This document shows, piece by piece, positions 1-8,121 of a stretch of DNA of 37,622 bases. Positions within the stretch are counted from its first letter, which is position 1. Every line of letters starts with the position of its first letter. Under the pieces are notes generated by a model, which had not been told where the DNA came from, searched no databases, and saw nothing but the letters and a program-made list of their open reading frames with translations. A program made the translations under genes and the position numbers. The stretch comes from Candidatus Dormiibacterota bacterium (lineage in GTDB: Bacteria; Chloroflexota; Dormibacteria; Aeolococcales; Aeolococcaceae), in assembly GCA_003131685.1 (NCBI GenBank), contig PKWB01000183.1:11442-49063 (forward strand), written 5' to 3'.

Positions 1-4
1 GCCG

Positions 5-1858
5 ATGTTCGGCAAGCGGGTGAGCGATTTCTACCCGGCGGGTGCCGTCGCAGCTCAGTACCCGGTCACGGCAGCTGCGGCCTCCGCCGCTGCCACCGCG
101 TACATCGCCGACGTGATTGCGCGTCTGACGCCGACGGGCACGGCCGGCGCCGACAGCTTCGACACGAGCCTGACCGAGGCCGAAGATGCGACCGGCGGTG
201 TGCTCGAGTATCTCCAGGTCAATCCCCGCACCCACAAGGCGGCGTTCAACTTCGCGATCTGCCGGGTGCGGATCCGGGGAACGACGCCACCATATCCGCC
301 GCCGCCGTTCACGACCCAGGCGTCCAACTGCCGCGTGTTCTTCCGGGCCTTCCAGGCGCAGAACACGGATTCGACCTTCGACCCGAGCACGACGTATCGC
401 TCGACGCCGATCGGCGTGCCGGACGTGACGCCGCGGGTCCCGCTCCTGGGCGTACAGGCCGATTCCATGGGCCAGGACGAAGTCGTGACGATCCCGTTCC
501 TCGCCGTTGCTCGCGTCAACCTCATGGGGGTGGCGGACCTCACGACGCAGCCGCCAGACGCGCCGAACGTGCAGACCATCTCGCCGCAAAGCGGGAGCGA
601 GATCGACACCTACTACGGCTGCTGGCTGGACATGAACCAGCCGACGCCGCTGCTTCCGCAGTTCGTCAAGGCGAACGACTTCGACAACGCGACCGGGTAC
701 TTCGGCACCGCCGGATTCGACATCCAATCGATCAACGCCGCGTTCACGCGGGCGCCCCATCAGTGCCTGATCGCCGAGATCGCGTTCGATGACGTCCCGA
801 TTCCGCACAACGCGGACAGCTCGACCTCGGACAAGCTCGCGCAGCGAAATCTCGCGTACATCGATGGCCCCAACCCGGGCGTGCCGGGCTCGCGGCGGAT
901 GCCGCACCCGTTCCAGATCCGCGCGAGCTCGGCGGCCACCAGGCACGTTGATGAATTGATGATCACGTGGGGAACGACTCCGCCTGGTAGCACGGCGTCG
1001 ATCTACCTGCCGGGGGCGAGCGCATCGGACATCCTCGGGCTCGCCGATGCCATGTATCCGTACCACACGCTGACCGTCCAGGACCCGTACACGATCACGA
1101 CGCCGACCGGGACGATGACATTTGTCCCGATCCCGAGAAGCACTGGCTTCATCGCCGGATTGCTGACGGTCGATCTCTCGACCGCCGTCCGTCACGGGGA
1201 CGTGCACACGGTCGTCGTGCGGCAGCTGACCGACGTCAGGCAGTTTCCGGGGATAGCGGGCTTCAACCCTAAGCGGAGCAAGCTGAGCGCGCAGACCACC
1301 CGCCGGACCAGCTCCGCGAGACAGCCATCGGCGATCCTCGAGTGGCGTCGCGTCCTCGGGACTTTCCAGATCAATCTCACCATCACGCAGAAGGAGAAGC
1401 TCCTTGTACCCGAGGAGCATCGTCTGGCGCTGTTCAAGTGGATCGCGGACGGTGTCCTACCCGAGAGCCGGTGGTATCCGGTGATGCAACGCTACGTCCT
1501 GCAGCTCGGGAGCCGGGTCACCGGGTTCGGCGGAAACCCGACAGAGATACCTCCCTCGCCAACGGGACATATCCCCGGGGCGGGCGACCGCGACGGGCGC
1601 GATCCCGACGAACATGACCGCGTGACGGGCAAGGTGGTCGGACTGGTGTTCGATCGCTTCGGGGACTTCGAGGGCTTCGTCGTCGAGACCAAAGAGGGCG
1701 AGGTCCGTACGTTCCGAAGCCGCGAGCGGCGGGTGCTCGAGCTCGTCACGCGTGCGCTCGAAGAGCGAATCCTGATAACCGTGGTCCATGGTCGAGAACC
1801 CCACGGCCAGATGCGATCGATCATCCTGCGCCGCGCCCGCGGCCGCGGGACTGAATGA
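5..1858 (+). CDS. Large hypothetical protein (617 aa); may extend upstream of the window
   Basis: Long ORF whose antisense and alternative frames are low-complexity; ends TGA at 1858, just before the GAF gene. No family recognised by eye. Confidence 0.7.
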   Translation: MFGKRVSDFYPAGAVAAQYPVTAAAASAAATAYIADVIARLTPTGTAGADSFDTSLTEAEDATGGVLEYLQVNPRTHKAAFNFAICRVRIRGTTPPYPPPPFTTQASNCRVFFRAFQAQNTDSTFDPSTTYRSTPIGVPDVTPRVPLLGVQADSMGQDEVVTIPFLAVARVNLMGVADLTTQPPDAPNVQTISPQSGSEIDTYYGCWLDMNQPTPLLPQFVKANDFDNATGYFGTAGFDIQSINAAFTRAPHQCLIAEIAFDDVPIPHNADSSTSDKLAQRNLAYIDGPNPGVPGSRRMPHPFQIRASSAATRHVDELMITWGTTPPGSTASIYLPGASASDILGLADAMYPYHTLTVQDPYTITTPTGTMTFVPIPRSTGFIAGLLTVDLSTAVRHGDVHTVVVRQLTDVRQFPGIAGFNPKRSKLSAQTTRRTSSARQPSAILEWRRVLGTFQINLTITQKEKLLVPEEHRLALFKWIADGVLPESRWYPVMQRYVLQLGSRVTGFGGNPTEIPPSPTGHIPGAGDRDGRDPDEHDRVTGKVVGLVFDRFGDFEGFVVETKEGEVRTFRSRERRVLELVTRALEERILITVVHGREPHGQMRSIILRRARGRGTE

Positions 1859-1868
1859 GGGTGGATGC

Positions 1869-2273
1869 ATGCAAGCAGAGCTGGAGGCGATCATCGGCCG
1901 ATTCGAAGCCGACACCGGGACCATCCACCTGATCGAAGATGGGGTCCTCATCCTCAAAGCGCATGTCGGCGTGCCGCCGCCCGTGGTCGAGATCGTCGCC
2001 AGGGTGCCGATCGGCAAGGGGATGGCGGGGATGGCCGCTGAGCGCAACGAGGTCGTTACCTCTTGCAATCTCCAGGTCGACGAGATAGGAAGAGTTCCGG
2101 CGGGCGCGAGACAGACCGGCGTGAACGGCGCGGTCGTAGTGCCCATCCGCGACGACGCGGGCACGGCGGTCGGGGCGCTCGGCATCGGCGTCCACCACGA
2201 GCACGAGTACTCCGCCGACGAGGTTGCGACGCTCCTCGACGAAGCAGGCCGGTTGGCCTTCCGGGTGGCTTGA
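1869..2273 (+). CDS. Small GAF-domain protein (about 134 aa)
   Basis: MQAELEAIIGRFEADTGTIHLIEDGVLILKAHVGVPP...VPIGKGMAGMAAERNEVVTSCNLQ...GVNGAVVVPIRDDAGTAVGALGIGV: GAF-like pattern. Start set at the ATG at 1869, 10 bp after the upstream stop, rather than the ORF start at 1788. Confidence 0.8.
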   Translation: MQAELEAIIGRFEADTGTIHLIEDGVLILKAHVGVPPPVVEIVARVPIGKGMAGMAAERNEVVTSCNLQVDEIGRVPAGARQTGVNGAVVVPIRDDAGTAVGALGIGVHHEHEYSADEVATLLDEAGRLAFRVA

Positions 2274-2726
2274 AGACCACACTGACGCTCGGCCGAGCCT
2301 ATATTCGCTTCAATGGGCTGGACGCCCTCGGTCGGTCTTCCGAAATGAGGTGATCTAAGTCCACGACACTAGATGGGCGTATGGTCACTGTCGATGGGTG
2401 TGTGGAAGCGCTCGAAGAGGCGCGTGGATAGACATCTAGAGGCGGTTATCGCTAGCGCCTGAATACAAAAGAGGACCGTCACCTTCTCAAGGTTGACGTT
2501 GAGGTTTCGAGCCGTCTCCCCTGAGGGTCCTGGCGAGGCCTGATTTGGTGGTCCTATGCGAGCCAGCACCCGCATCATGTCCACGCGCTTCCAAGTGCGG
2601 GCCCCTTAGATCGGTCCCCAACCGCAATGTCGTGCGCGCCGGCAGTGTCAGGATCAATGCACGTGATTGATGCCAGTGCAGCACCAAGTTGGGAGATGGA
2701 GTACGTTCAATTGGCCTCGGTGGACG

Positions 2727-2734
2727 CCGACGCG
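2727..2734. repeat. 8-bp target site duplication CCGACGCG, left copy
   Basis: Identical to 4171-4178, immediately outside the IS terminal inverted repeats. Confidence 0.9.
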
Positions 2735-4170
2735 GAGCTCTTGTCAACTCCTGTGGAAATTCTTCCAGGCGAGTCGGTGAGTTGAACTATGCGGCAGCAC
2801 CCTCCGTGTTCGGTTGACGTTGCAGCTTGCCGTCGACGAAGCCTTCGCCGGCGATCAGGAGGAGCAGCTGGTTGGGGCCGTTGATGGCGCGCCAATTCAA
2901 GCTCAGTCGGGTCACCAGCTTGAAGACCAGGTAGAGCGCGTTCTCGCGCACCCGCATGCGCTTGGCCGCGTCGGTGCGCAGGCGCACGCCGGCGAAGATG
3001 CTCTCGATGGGGTTGCTGGTGCGCAGATGCGTCCAGTGCTCTTCGGGGAAGTCGTAGAAGGCGACGAAGTCCTCCCAGTCGCGCTCCAGACAGGCGGCCG
3101 CATCCGCTTGCCCTTGCAAGCGCAGCTGCTGACAGAGCGCAGCCCGAAGCTGTGTGCACTCGGCCCGGGTCGGCGCCGTGTACAGCGCATGCAGCTGCTT
3201 GCTCGTCGCCGCGTGCAGGCGCCGGGGCAGCTTGTCGAGCACGTTGAGACGGCGATGGTTCCAACAGCGCTGATGCCGGGTGCTGGGAAACACCTGATCG
3301 AGCGCAGCCCACAAGCCGAGCGCGCCGTCAGCGACTGCGAGCAGGGGCGCTTCCTCCAGCCCGCGATCGCGGAGCCCGCGGAGCACACCCGTCCACGAGG
3401 CGGTGCTCTCGCGGTAGCCCTCGTCCATGGCCAGCAACTCCTTGCGCCCGTCGGCAGTCACGCCGATGACGATCAGCATCGCGGTCTTCTCGGCCTCAAG
3501 CCCCGCCTTGAGATAGAGACCGTCGGCGAACAGGTACACGTAGCGCTCGGTGAGCGGCCGGCAGCGCCAGAGCTGATACTCGTCCCCCCACTCCTGCTTG
3601 AGCCGCAGGATGCTGCTCGGCGAGAGCGCCGCGCTGCCACCCACCAGCTCGCGGAACACCGGCTCGAAGTCACCGGTGGCCAAGCCCTCGAGGTACAAGC
3701 GGGCGAGCAGCCGCGCCTGGGTCGCGGAGCGACGCTCATAGCGGCCGACGATTGCCGACGCGAAGGGCTCCGCACCGACCGGAACATCGCGCACTCGCGG
3801 CTGCCGGATCGCCACCGCACCCATGCCAGTGCCCACGGTCCGCTCGGGCGCGTAGCCGTTGCGGTAGCCACGGAACTCGGCGCCGCGCTGATAGTGGACG
3901 CGGCCGAGGAACTCCTCGCGTTCGATCTCGAGAGCACGGGCCAACATCTGGCGCGCTCCCTCTCGCGCCACCGCTTCGAGGGTGTCGTCGGGCGCCGGAA
4001 CCGGCGCAGTCGGGGGCAGAACTTGATACCTTGCAGACACGGCGTACCTCCAGGACGACCCGTTGGCGCGGGCCGGTTTGTTTGTTGAGATTCCTGGAAG
4101 GCTACGCCGTCTTCATGCCCGGCTCGGCCGAGCTGTCAGTGGCGATTTCCACAAGTTCTGAAATTAGCTC
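2735..4170 (-). mobile_element. IS256-family insertion sequence, about 1436 bp, apparently complete
   Basis: Left end GAGCTCTTGTCAACTCCTGTGGAAAT (2735-2760) matches the reverse complement of the right end, GAGCTAATTTCAGAACTTGTGGAAAT (4145-4170), at about 18/26 positions. Flanked by a perfect 8-bp direct repeat CCGACGCG (2727-2734 and 4171-4178). Contains a full-length transposase. Confidence 0.93.
2787..4040 (-). CDS. IS256-family (mutator type) transposase
   Basis: 417 aa with LFADGLYLK, AMLIVIGVTADGRKELLAMDEGYRES, VADGALGLWAALDQVFPSTRHQRCWNHRRLNVLDKLP and RTSNPIESIFAGVRLRTDAAKRM, typical of the mutator/IS256 DDE transposases. Confidence 0.95.
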   Translation of the reverse strand: MSARYQVLPPTAPVPAPDDTLEAVAREGARQMLARALEIEREEFLGRVHYQRGAEFRGYRNGYAPERTVGTGMGAVAIRQPRVRDVPVGAEPFASAIVGRYERRSATQARLLARLYLEGLATGDFEPVFRELVGGSAALSPSSILRLKQEWGDEYQLWRCRPLTERYVYLFADGLYLKAGLEAEKTAMLIVIGVTADGRKELLAMDEGYRESTASWTGVLRGLRDRGLEEAPLLAVADGALGLWAALDQVFPSTRHQRCWNHRRLNVLDKLPRRLHAATSKQLHALYTAPTRAECTQLRAALCQQLRLQGQADAAACLERDWEDFVAFYDFPEEHWTHLRTSNPIESIFAGVRLRTDAAKRMRVRENALYLVFKLVTRLSLNWRAINGPNQLLLLIAGEGFVDGKLQRQPNTEGAAA

Positions 4171-4178
4171 CCGACGCG
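4171..4178. repeat. 8-bp target site duplication CCGACGCG, right copy
   Basis: Identical to 2727-2734. Confidence 0.9.
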
Positions 4179-4279
4179 ATTCAAAGAGATTCCATCACGC
4201 GCGCTCTAGTCGTCATTCGAACCACTTTCCGAGGGAAACGACTCCAAATCGAACTCGGCACTCATCGGGAGATCAGTAC

Positions 4280-4325
4280 TAGTCTGGGGGACCAGGGGTC
4301 GCAGGTTCGAGTCCTGTCTCCCCGA
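4280..4325 (+). other. tRNA-Pro(GGG) 3' fragment, probable att-site scar
   Basis: TAGTCTGGGGGACCAGGGGTCGCAGGTTCGAGTCCTGTCTCCCCGA reads as anticodon loop CT-GGG-GG, variable loop, T arm GCAGG-TTCGAGT-CCTGT and 3' acceptor strand CTCCCCG plus discriminator A. No matching 5' acceptor (CGGGGAG) or D-arm lies upstream. Confidence 0.8.
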
Positions 4326-4549
4326 CGGGGCCTCTTGCATGGGGAGTTGCAAGATGGTCCGAAAAGCCGAAATTCCTTGAGAAATATAGGTTTTTGAGCT
4401 GACAGTCGGCGCCCCCAGGGACCTGCTTGGGTCCGATTTGGGCCAAAGGAGGCCCCGCGGGAACCGGGGGCAGCCTCATGGGCACGCTGAAGAGGAATGG
4501 AGGCAATGGGAAGGCCGACCCCGGGACGTGGTTCCCGAAGGATCGAGTT

Positions 4550-5600
4550 TTAAATAGGCCCCGGAGGGGACTTTGAGCGCCTGTGGATGCGCGCATCCTG
4601 GCGCTCGGCACGGAGCCGGCGCATCCGCAGGTTGTAGCCGTTATCGCTGGTCGTAGTGACGTTGGCAACACCGGCAAGACTTCCCCAGCGGAGCAGAACA
4701 CGCAGCCACTCGATGATCAGCGCTGCGTTGGCACGAAGCCGTTGGCATCCAATCCCGACGCGCTTGGGGCGGAGTGCCAGTCCGGGCCCACCAGGTACTG
4801 GATCCGCAGGTCACGGTGCTTGTGCTCGTAGTTCTGGTGCGAGACACGCAGCGCTGTGTAGGCCTCCTCATCGCGCCAAAGCGGAAGCAGGACGCGATAG
4901 TTGTCGCTGCAACTCAGGGTTTGACGCTTCTGGCAATTGGGGGTCTTCGGCAGCTTGCACCGGACCCAAAGCCGTCCCTTGCCGCGCTGCACGGCGAACG
5001 AATCCTTATGGGTTTCACCCTTGCAGTAGCGGCATCGGGGGATGCCTCCCTCGTCATAGAGGCTCGTGGCCGGACGCTTCTTGGGCTCGGTGCCGTTCAT
5101 CTGGCGCTATGGGAAGACGCTAGCGACGCCGCGATCGGTGTTGAAGGCGAAGATCTTGGAGAGCGAGAAGCCACGGTCGCCGGCAACCGCAAGCGGCTTG
5201 ATGTCGCCCAGGTTGGCGGTGCTGCGTTCGAAAACCTCGGGATAGGCGTCCGATTCTTGGCGGCTGGCGTTGATAAACAGAGTGGCGATCGGCGCATGCG
5301 TGAAGTGGTCGACGACCTGGACCACGTAGTAGCCGTGCCATACCGTTTTGATCTTGTCGCCCGCGGGTATATGCCCGCGTGCCAGCGTCGAGATCGCGTG
5401 AAAACCACCAATGCTGACCGAGGCGGAATCGTCTGCCGTGGCGGTCCTCGTCAACCTCCTCGGCTTCGATCTTGGCCTCCGTGTATCCCTCGATCTTGAA
5501 CTCGACGTTCTCCTCGTCGACTGGCGCGGCCGCATGCTTGTGGCGGAATGACCGTTCCACCTGGGTACTTAGCCGGCCTAAACCACCACGGGTGTTTTCC
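4550..5600 (-). pseudogene. Decayed transposase-like gene (frameshifts plus amber codon)
   Basis: Coding-like pieces in successive frames: VERSFRHKH...VEFKIEGYTEAKIEAEE...WWFSRDLDAGTRAYTRG | DKIKTVWHGYYVVQVVDHFTHAPIATLFINASRQESDAYPEVFE...VAGDRGFSLSKIFAFNTDRGVASVFP* | RQMNGTEPKKRP...CRYCKGETHK...DLRIQYLVGPD... | LIIEWLRVLLRWGSLAGVAN...NLRMRRLRAE. The TAG at 5107-5109 is in frame with the downstream piece. Family assignment uncertain; the upstream limit is approximate. Confidence 0.6.
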
Positions 5601-5756
5601 GTCGCGCAACTGTCACCAGGTCGGCAATCATGCTGGGGTGAGGCGATTTGTACGCGAGCCGATCGTGGTTTCGCCTCGCACGTCGAGCCGTGCGATGACG
5701 TGCGCTACTCGGTTCTCGTGGCCAGTGACGGCGGTGTTATCGCAGCGCTCACGCGC

Positions 5757-6935
5757 TCAACGAAAGTCTGCATCCTGTCGTGGCCACGGCGAAGCAGACG
5801 AAGCTCCAATCATTTCACGACGCCGACTATGCAAGCGCACGACGCGTAGCAGCGGATCCTCGTAATATCGGACCTCGTCATCTGCGAGTGATCGCCAGTC
5901 GACCGAACCTAACGTGCCGGTCTCCAGCTCCGCCCAATTCCGTTGATTTGCCTCCTGCACACGGTCGAAGTCTGTTGGCGCATCTCCAACGAACCACAGA
6001 TACGAGATCGCGGATCGCGCTGCCGTCAGGCTCTCGCGAAGCTCGAGCGCGTCCCGGATCGCAAACGTCGGTGGCCGCTCGCTCACCTGAAGCAACGTTT
6101 CGAGCTCATACCCCGCAAACGCGATGACATACAGGAGCACAAGCTCAGAGCTGAAGTGGTCATAGCGCGGGGCTCGGTCGAAGTCCATGTGCCGCCCGTA
6201 CAGCGTTCGATAGTGATCGTTGAGTGGGTGGACGAAAGCGCTCAGGAAGCGATAGTGCACCTTGAGACGGAGCAGATCCTCAGTGGTCGCAAGCTCATTC
6301 ATCCGCAAGTTGGCAAGGAGCGCATCCCAGCGAAGCGCGGTGCGATACATAGCGTGCTGTTCCTTCGCGTGCCGCTCGCGGTCTCGCCTCCCTGATCCCG
6401 TAGGAAGAAGTCGCTCCTGGTCCTTCGAAGGCATGACGAACGGCTGGAATTGCTGAAGCAGAAAGTAGTAGACCGAAAGGACCTGACTCTCATTGCCGGA
6501 CGTCGATGAGACGAGGCCGTGCAACTCGAGTCGCACCATCCCCGTCGTTGGATTTCGTTCCATTCGATGAATGTGCCTAGTACCCTCGGCCTTCGCGCGC
6601 CAATCCCGCCTCCAATCTTCGAATGTCTCGAGAGGGACCTCAGCGATCTGCCGAACGTACTTGGACGCGAGGCACAGGAGCCGATCGAAGACGATCTGCT
6701 CAAGCGCAGGTCGCAGGAGGCAGAAGGACTGCCCGTACGCATCGCGACCCGCGAGTTCGATCGCTGCACCCAGTTGCTCGGCCAGCGTTGACACGCGCTC
6801 AACGTAGGTCCGATGTTGGCCATAGGCGATCTCGCCGGTCTCAATTCTCTGAGCGAAGGCGCTGAGGTCTAGAACGAACTCTCGCGCGTGTAGCAAGAGC
6901 GCCTGGTGCTCCGCCTCGAAGGGTGTATTGCTCAC
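5757..6935 (-). CDS. Hypothetical protein (392 aa), mostly helical
   Basis: Long ORF with protein-like composition (RPALEQIVFDRLLCLASKYV...FLSAFVHPLNDHYRTLYG). No firm family. Confidence 0.75.
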   Translation of the reverse strand: MSNTPFEAEHQALLLHAREFVLDLSAFAQRIETGEIAYGQHRTYVERVSTLAEQLGAAIELAGRDAYGQSFCLLRPALEQIVFDRLLCLASKYVRQIAEVPLETFEDWRRDWRAKAEGTRHIHRMERNPTTGMVRLELHGLVSSTSGNESQVLSVYYFLLQQFQPFVMPSKDQERLLPTGSGRRDRERHAKEQHAMYRTALRWDALLANLRMNELATTEDLLRLKVHYRFLSAFVHPLNDHYRTLYGRHMDFDRAPRYDHFSSELVLLYVIAFAGYELETLLQVSERPPTFAIRDALELRESLTAARSAISYLWFVGDAPTDFDRVQEANQRNWAELETGTLGSVDWRSLADDEVRYYEDPLLRVVRLHSRRREMIGASSASPWPRQDADFR

Positions 6936-7049
6936 CTATTCGCTCCCACAAGAGGCCACAGAGTTGATGTCTCTGGATCCACAGTCCCTAGCTCGCCGCC
7001 ACCAGCCGAGATTGATCGACCGGCCCATGAGTGCTCGCTCGAAAACCAG

Positions 7050-7319
7050 TCAGTACCTCGGGAGGTAGAGCAAGTTGTCGGTGTAACTACCGTCAGCGAC
7101 CGTACGCACGTATGGCGGCGTCGCATTGACAACCCTGACCTCGACGGCGCCGTTGTCCCCCGCTACGTTGAGCTTGTTCTGCTTGAGCAGCGAATCGATC
7201 GCCTCGGCGGTCGACATTGTCTTCGAAATCGACTTGTCAGAATCGAGCCAGCGAACCCCGGCGATGTGGGGATGCTGCTGGGCTGACGCGGGCGTGATTG
7301 CGGTGACATATACGGTCAT
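7050..7319 (-). CDS. DUF3892-like small protein (89 aa)
   Basis: MTVYVTAITPASAQQHPHIAGVRWLDSDKS...MSTAEAIDSLLKQNKLNVAG...AVEVRVVNATPPYVRTVADGSYTDNLLYLPRY: matches the DUF3892 pattern (I-x-V-x-W..., ...YIRT-x-ADG...DNLL-x-LP). Confidence 0.75.
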   Translation of the reverse strand: MTVYVTAITPASAQQHPHIAGVRWLDSDKSISKTMSTAEAIDSLLKQNKLNVAGDNGAVEVRVVNATPPYVRTVADGSYTDNLLYLPRY

Positions 7320-7416
7320 TGCCAGTTCCTTTGAGGAAGTCGATGGAGTTGGATTTGAGGTGTGCGTGTTGCCATGTCGTGCAAGGGGAGACGCGTCGTC
7401 GGGTCTCTCCTCACGA

Positions 7417-7581
7417 CTACCTGAGTACCTTCTGAACGCCCCATCCCACTAGGACGGTGGCTCCCAGGCTCAGCACGGTCGCGAGGGCGGGCTCATGACG
7501 AAAGACGCGGTGAATGACCAAGCTCACCTCTTTGTTGATGATCTCGTCAGCGATCCATTCGCCACAGACAGGACAGAACAT
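7417..7581 (-). CDS. 54-aa CxxC zinc-ribbon-like protein with C-terminal hydrophobic segment
   Basis: MFCPVCGEWIADEIINKEVSLVIHRVFRHEPALATVLSLGATVLVGWGVQKVLR, preceded by a Shine-Dalgarno (GTGAGGAGCCTCAAC-ATG on the minus strand). Confidence 0.65.
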   Translation of the reverse strand: MFCPVCGEWIADEIINKEVSLVIHRVFRHEPALATVLSLGATVLVGWGVQKVLR

Positions 7582-7633
7582 GTTGAGGCTCCTCACTCCG
7601 CTCCGAACCCCGGAGCCGTCTTCGTTATAGGCC

Positions 7634-7694
7634 AAGTTTAGCCATACCTAAACTTCGTGTCAAGCTGACACTCGGGTTTAGGGAAAGGTAAACT
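7634..7694. promoter_or_regulatory. Divergent back-to-back promoters with twin operators GTTTA-N8-TAAAC
   Basis: Operator 1 AAGTTTAG-CCATAC-CTAAACTT (7634-7655); operator 2 GTTTA-GGGAAAGG-TAAAC (7676-7693); centres 40 bp apart. Plus promoter CTGACA (7665-7670)-N18-TAAACT (7689-7694). Minus promoter TTGACA (7663-7658)-N17-TAAACT (7640-7635). The two -35s form the palindrome GTGTCA-AGC-TGACAC (7657-7671). Confidence 0.75.
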
Positions 7695-7701
7695 CTGGCA
7701 C

Positions 7702-8118
7702 GTGGAGACGATGTGGGCCTACGAGCTCCCGAGCTGTCCTCCTGAGCAGTTGATCTTCGGCGGCACCTACCTTCGGGTTCAGGCAATGGTCGATCGGCTA
7801 GGGAACGCATCGGCAGCAGCCTGGGTAGCCGCTCTGGACGTCTTGAATCACGTCCGGCTCGATGCCGTCTGCGCTCTCGTGGAGCGGCGTCTCGTTGCCG
7901 GCAGGTCACTCATCAGCCTCGCCGTCGCCTTACCAGCTTCAGCCCTCGGATTGTGGCAACTCCTCCTCTCACTCCCCGGCTATGCCGTGCAGGCTTCGCT
8001 GATCTTCTGGCCCGCTGGCGCCGTGTGGTGGGCTGTCGCCGGCATTTCGTCGACCCAGGTGAGTGATCGCCAGGTCTCAATGTGGGATGACGCCGTCAGC
8101 GACTGGTTACGGAGGTAA
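7702..8118 (+). CDS. Unknown 138-aa protein with hydrophobic central region; first gene of TAC-like operon (candidate toxin/effector)
   Basis: GTG start at 7702, alternative ATG at 7711. Only 3 bp before the HTH gene. Hydrophobic stretch SLISLAVALPASALGLWQLLLSLPGYAVQASLIFWPAGAVWWAVAGI. Toxin role is inferred only from position. Confidence 0.6.
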   Translation: METMWAYELPSCPPEQLIFGGTYLRVQAMVDRLGNASAAAWVAALDVLNHVRLDAVCALVERRLVAGRSLISLAVALPASALGLWQLLLSLPGYAVQASLIFWPAGAVWWAVAGISSTQVSDRQVSMWDDAVSDWLRR

Positions 8119-8121
8119 TAC

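Noticed and set aside
55-609. 184-aa minus-strand ORF and other shadow ORFs opposite the 5-1858 gene
   Set aside because: Antisense frames of a high-GC coding region with no independent start signals or recognisable motifs.
2814-4088. 424-aa plus-strand ORF over the IS
   Set aside because: Antisense shadow of the IS256 transposase, which has clear family motifs on the minus strand.
4260-4335. Complete functional tRNA-Pro gene
   Set aside because: Only the 3' part matches. The upstream sequence lacks the pairing 5' acceptor strand and D-arm, and the anticodon stem has an A-C mismatch.
4279-4701. ORF on minus strand ending ...VGETGLEPATPGPPD
   Set aside because: This tail is the antisense translation of the tRNA-Pro fragment, a known spurious-ORF signature. 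The rest overlaps the transposase pseudogene in a different frame.
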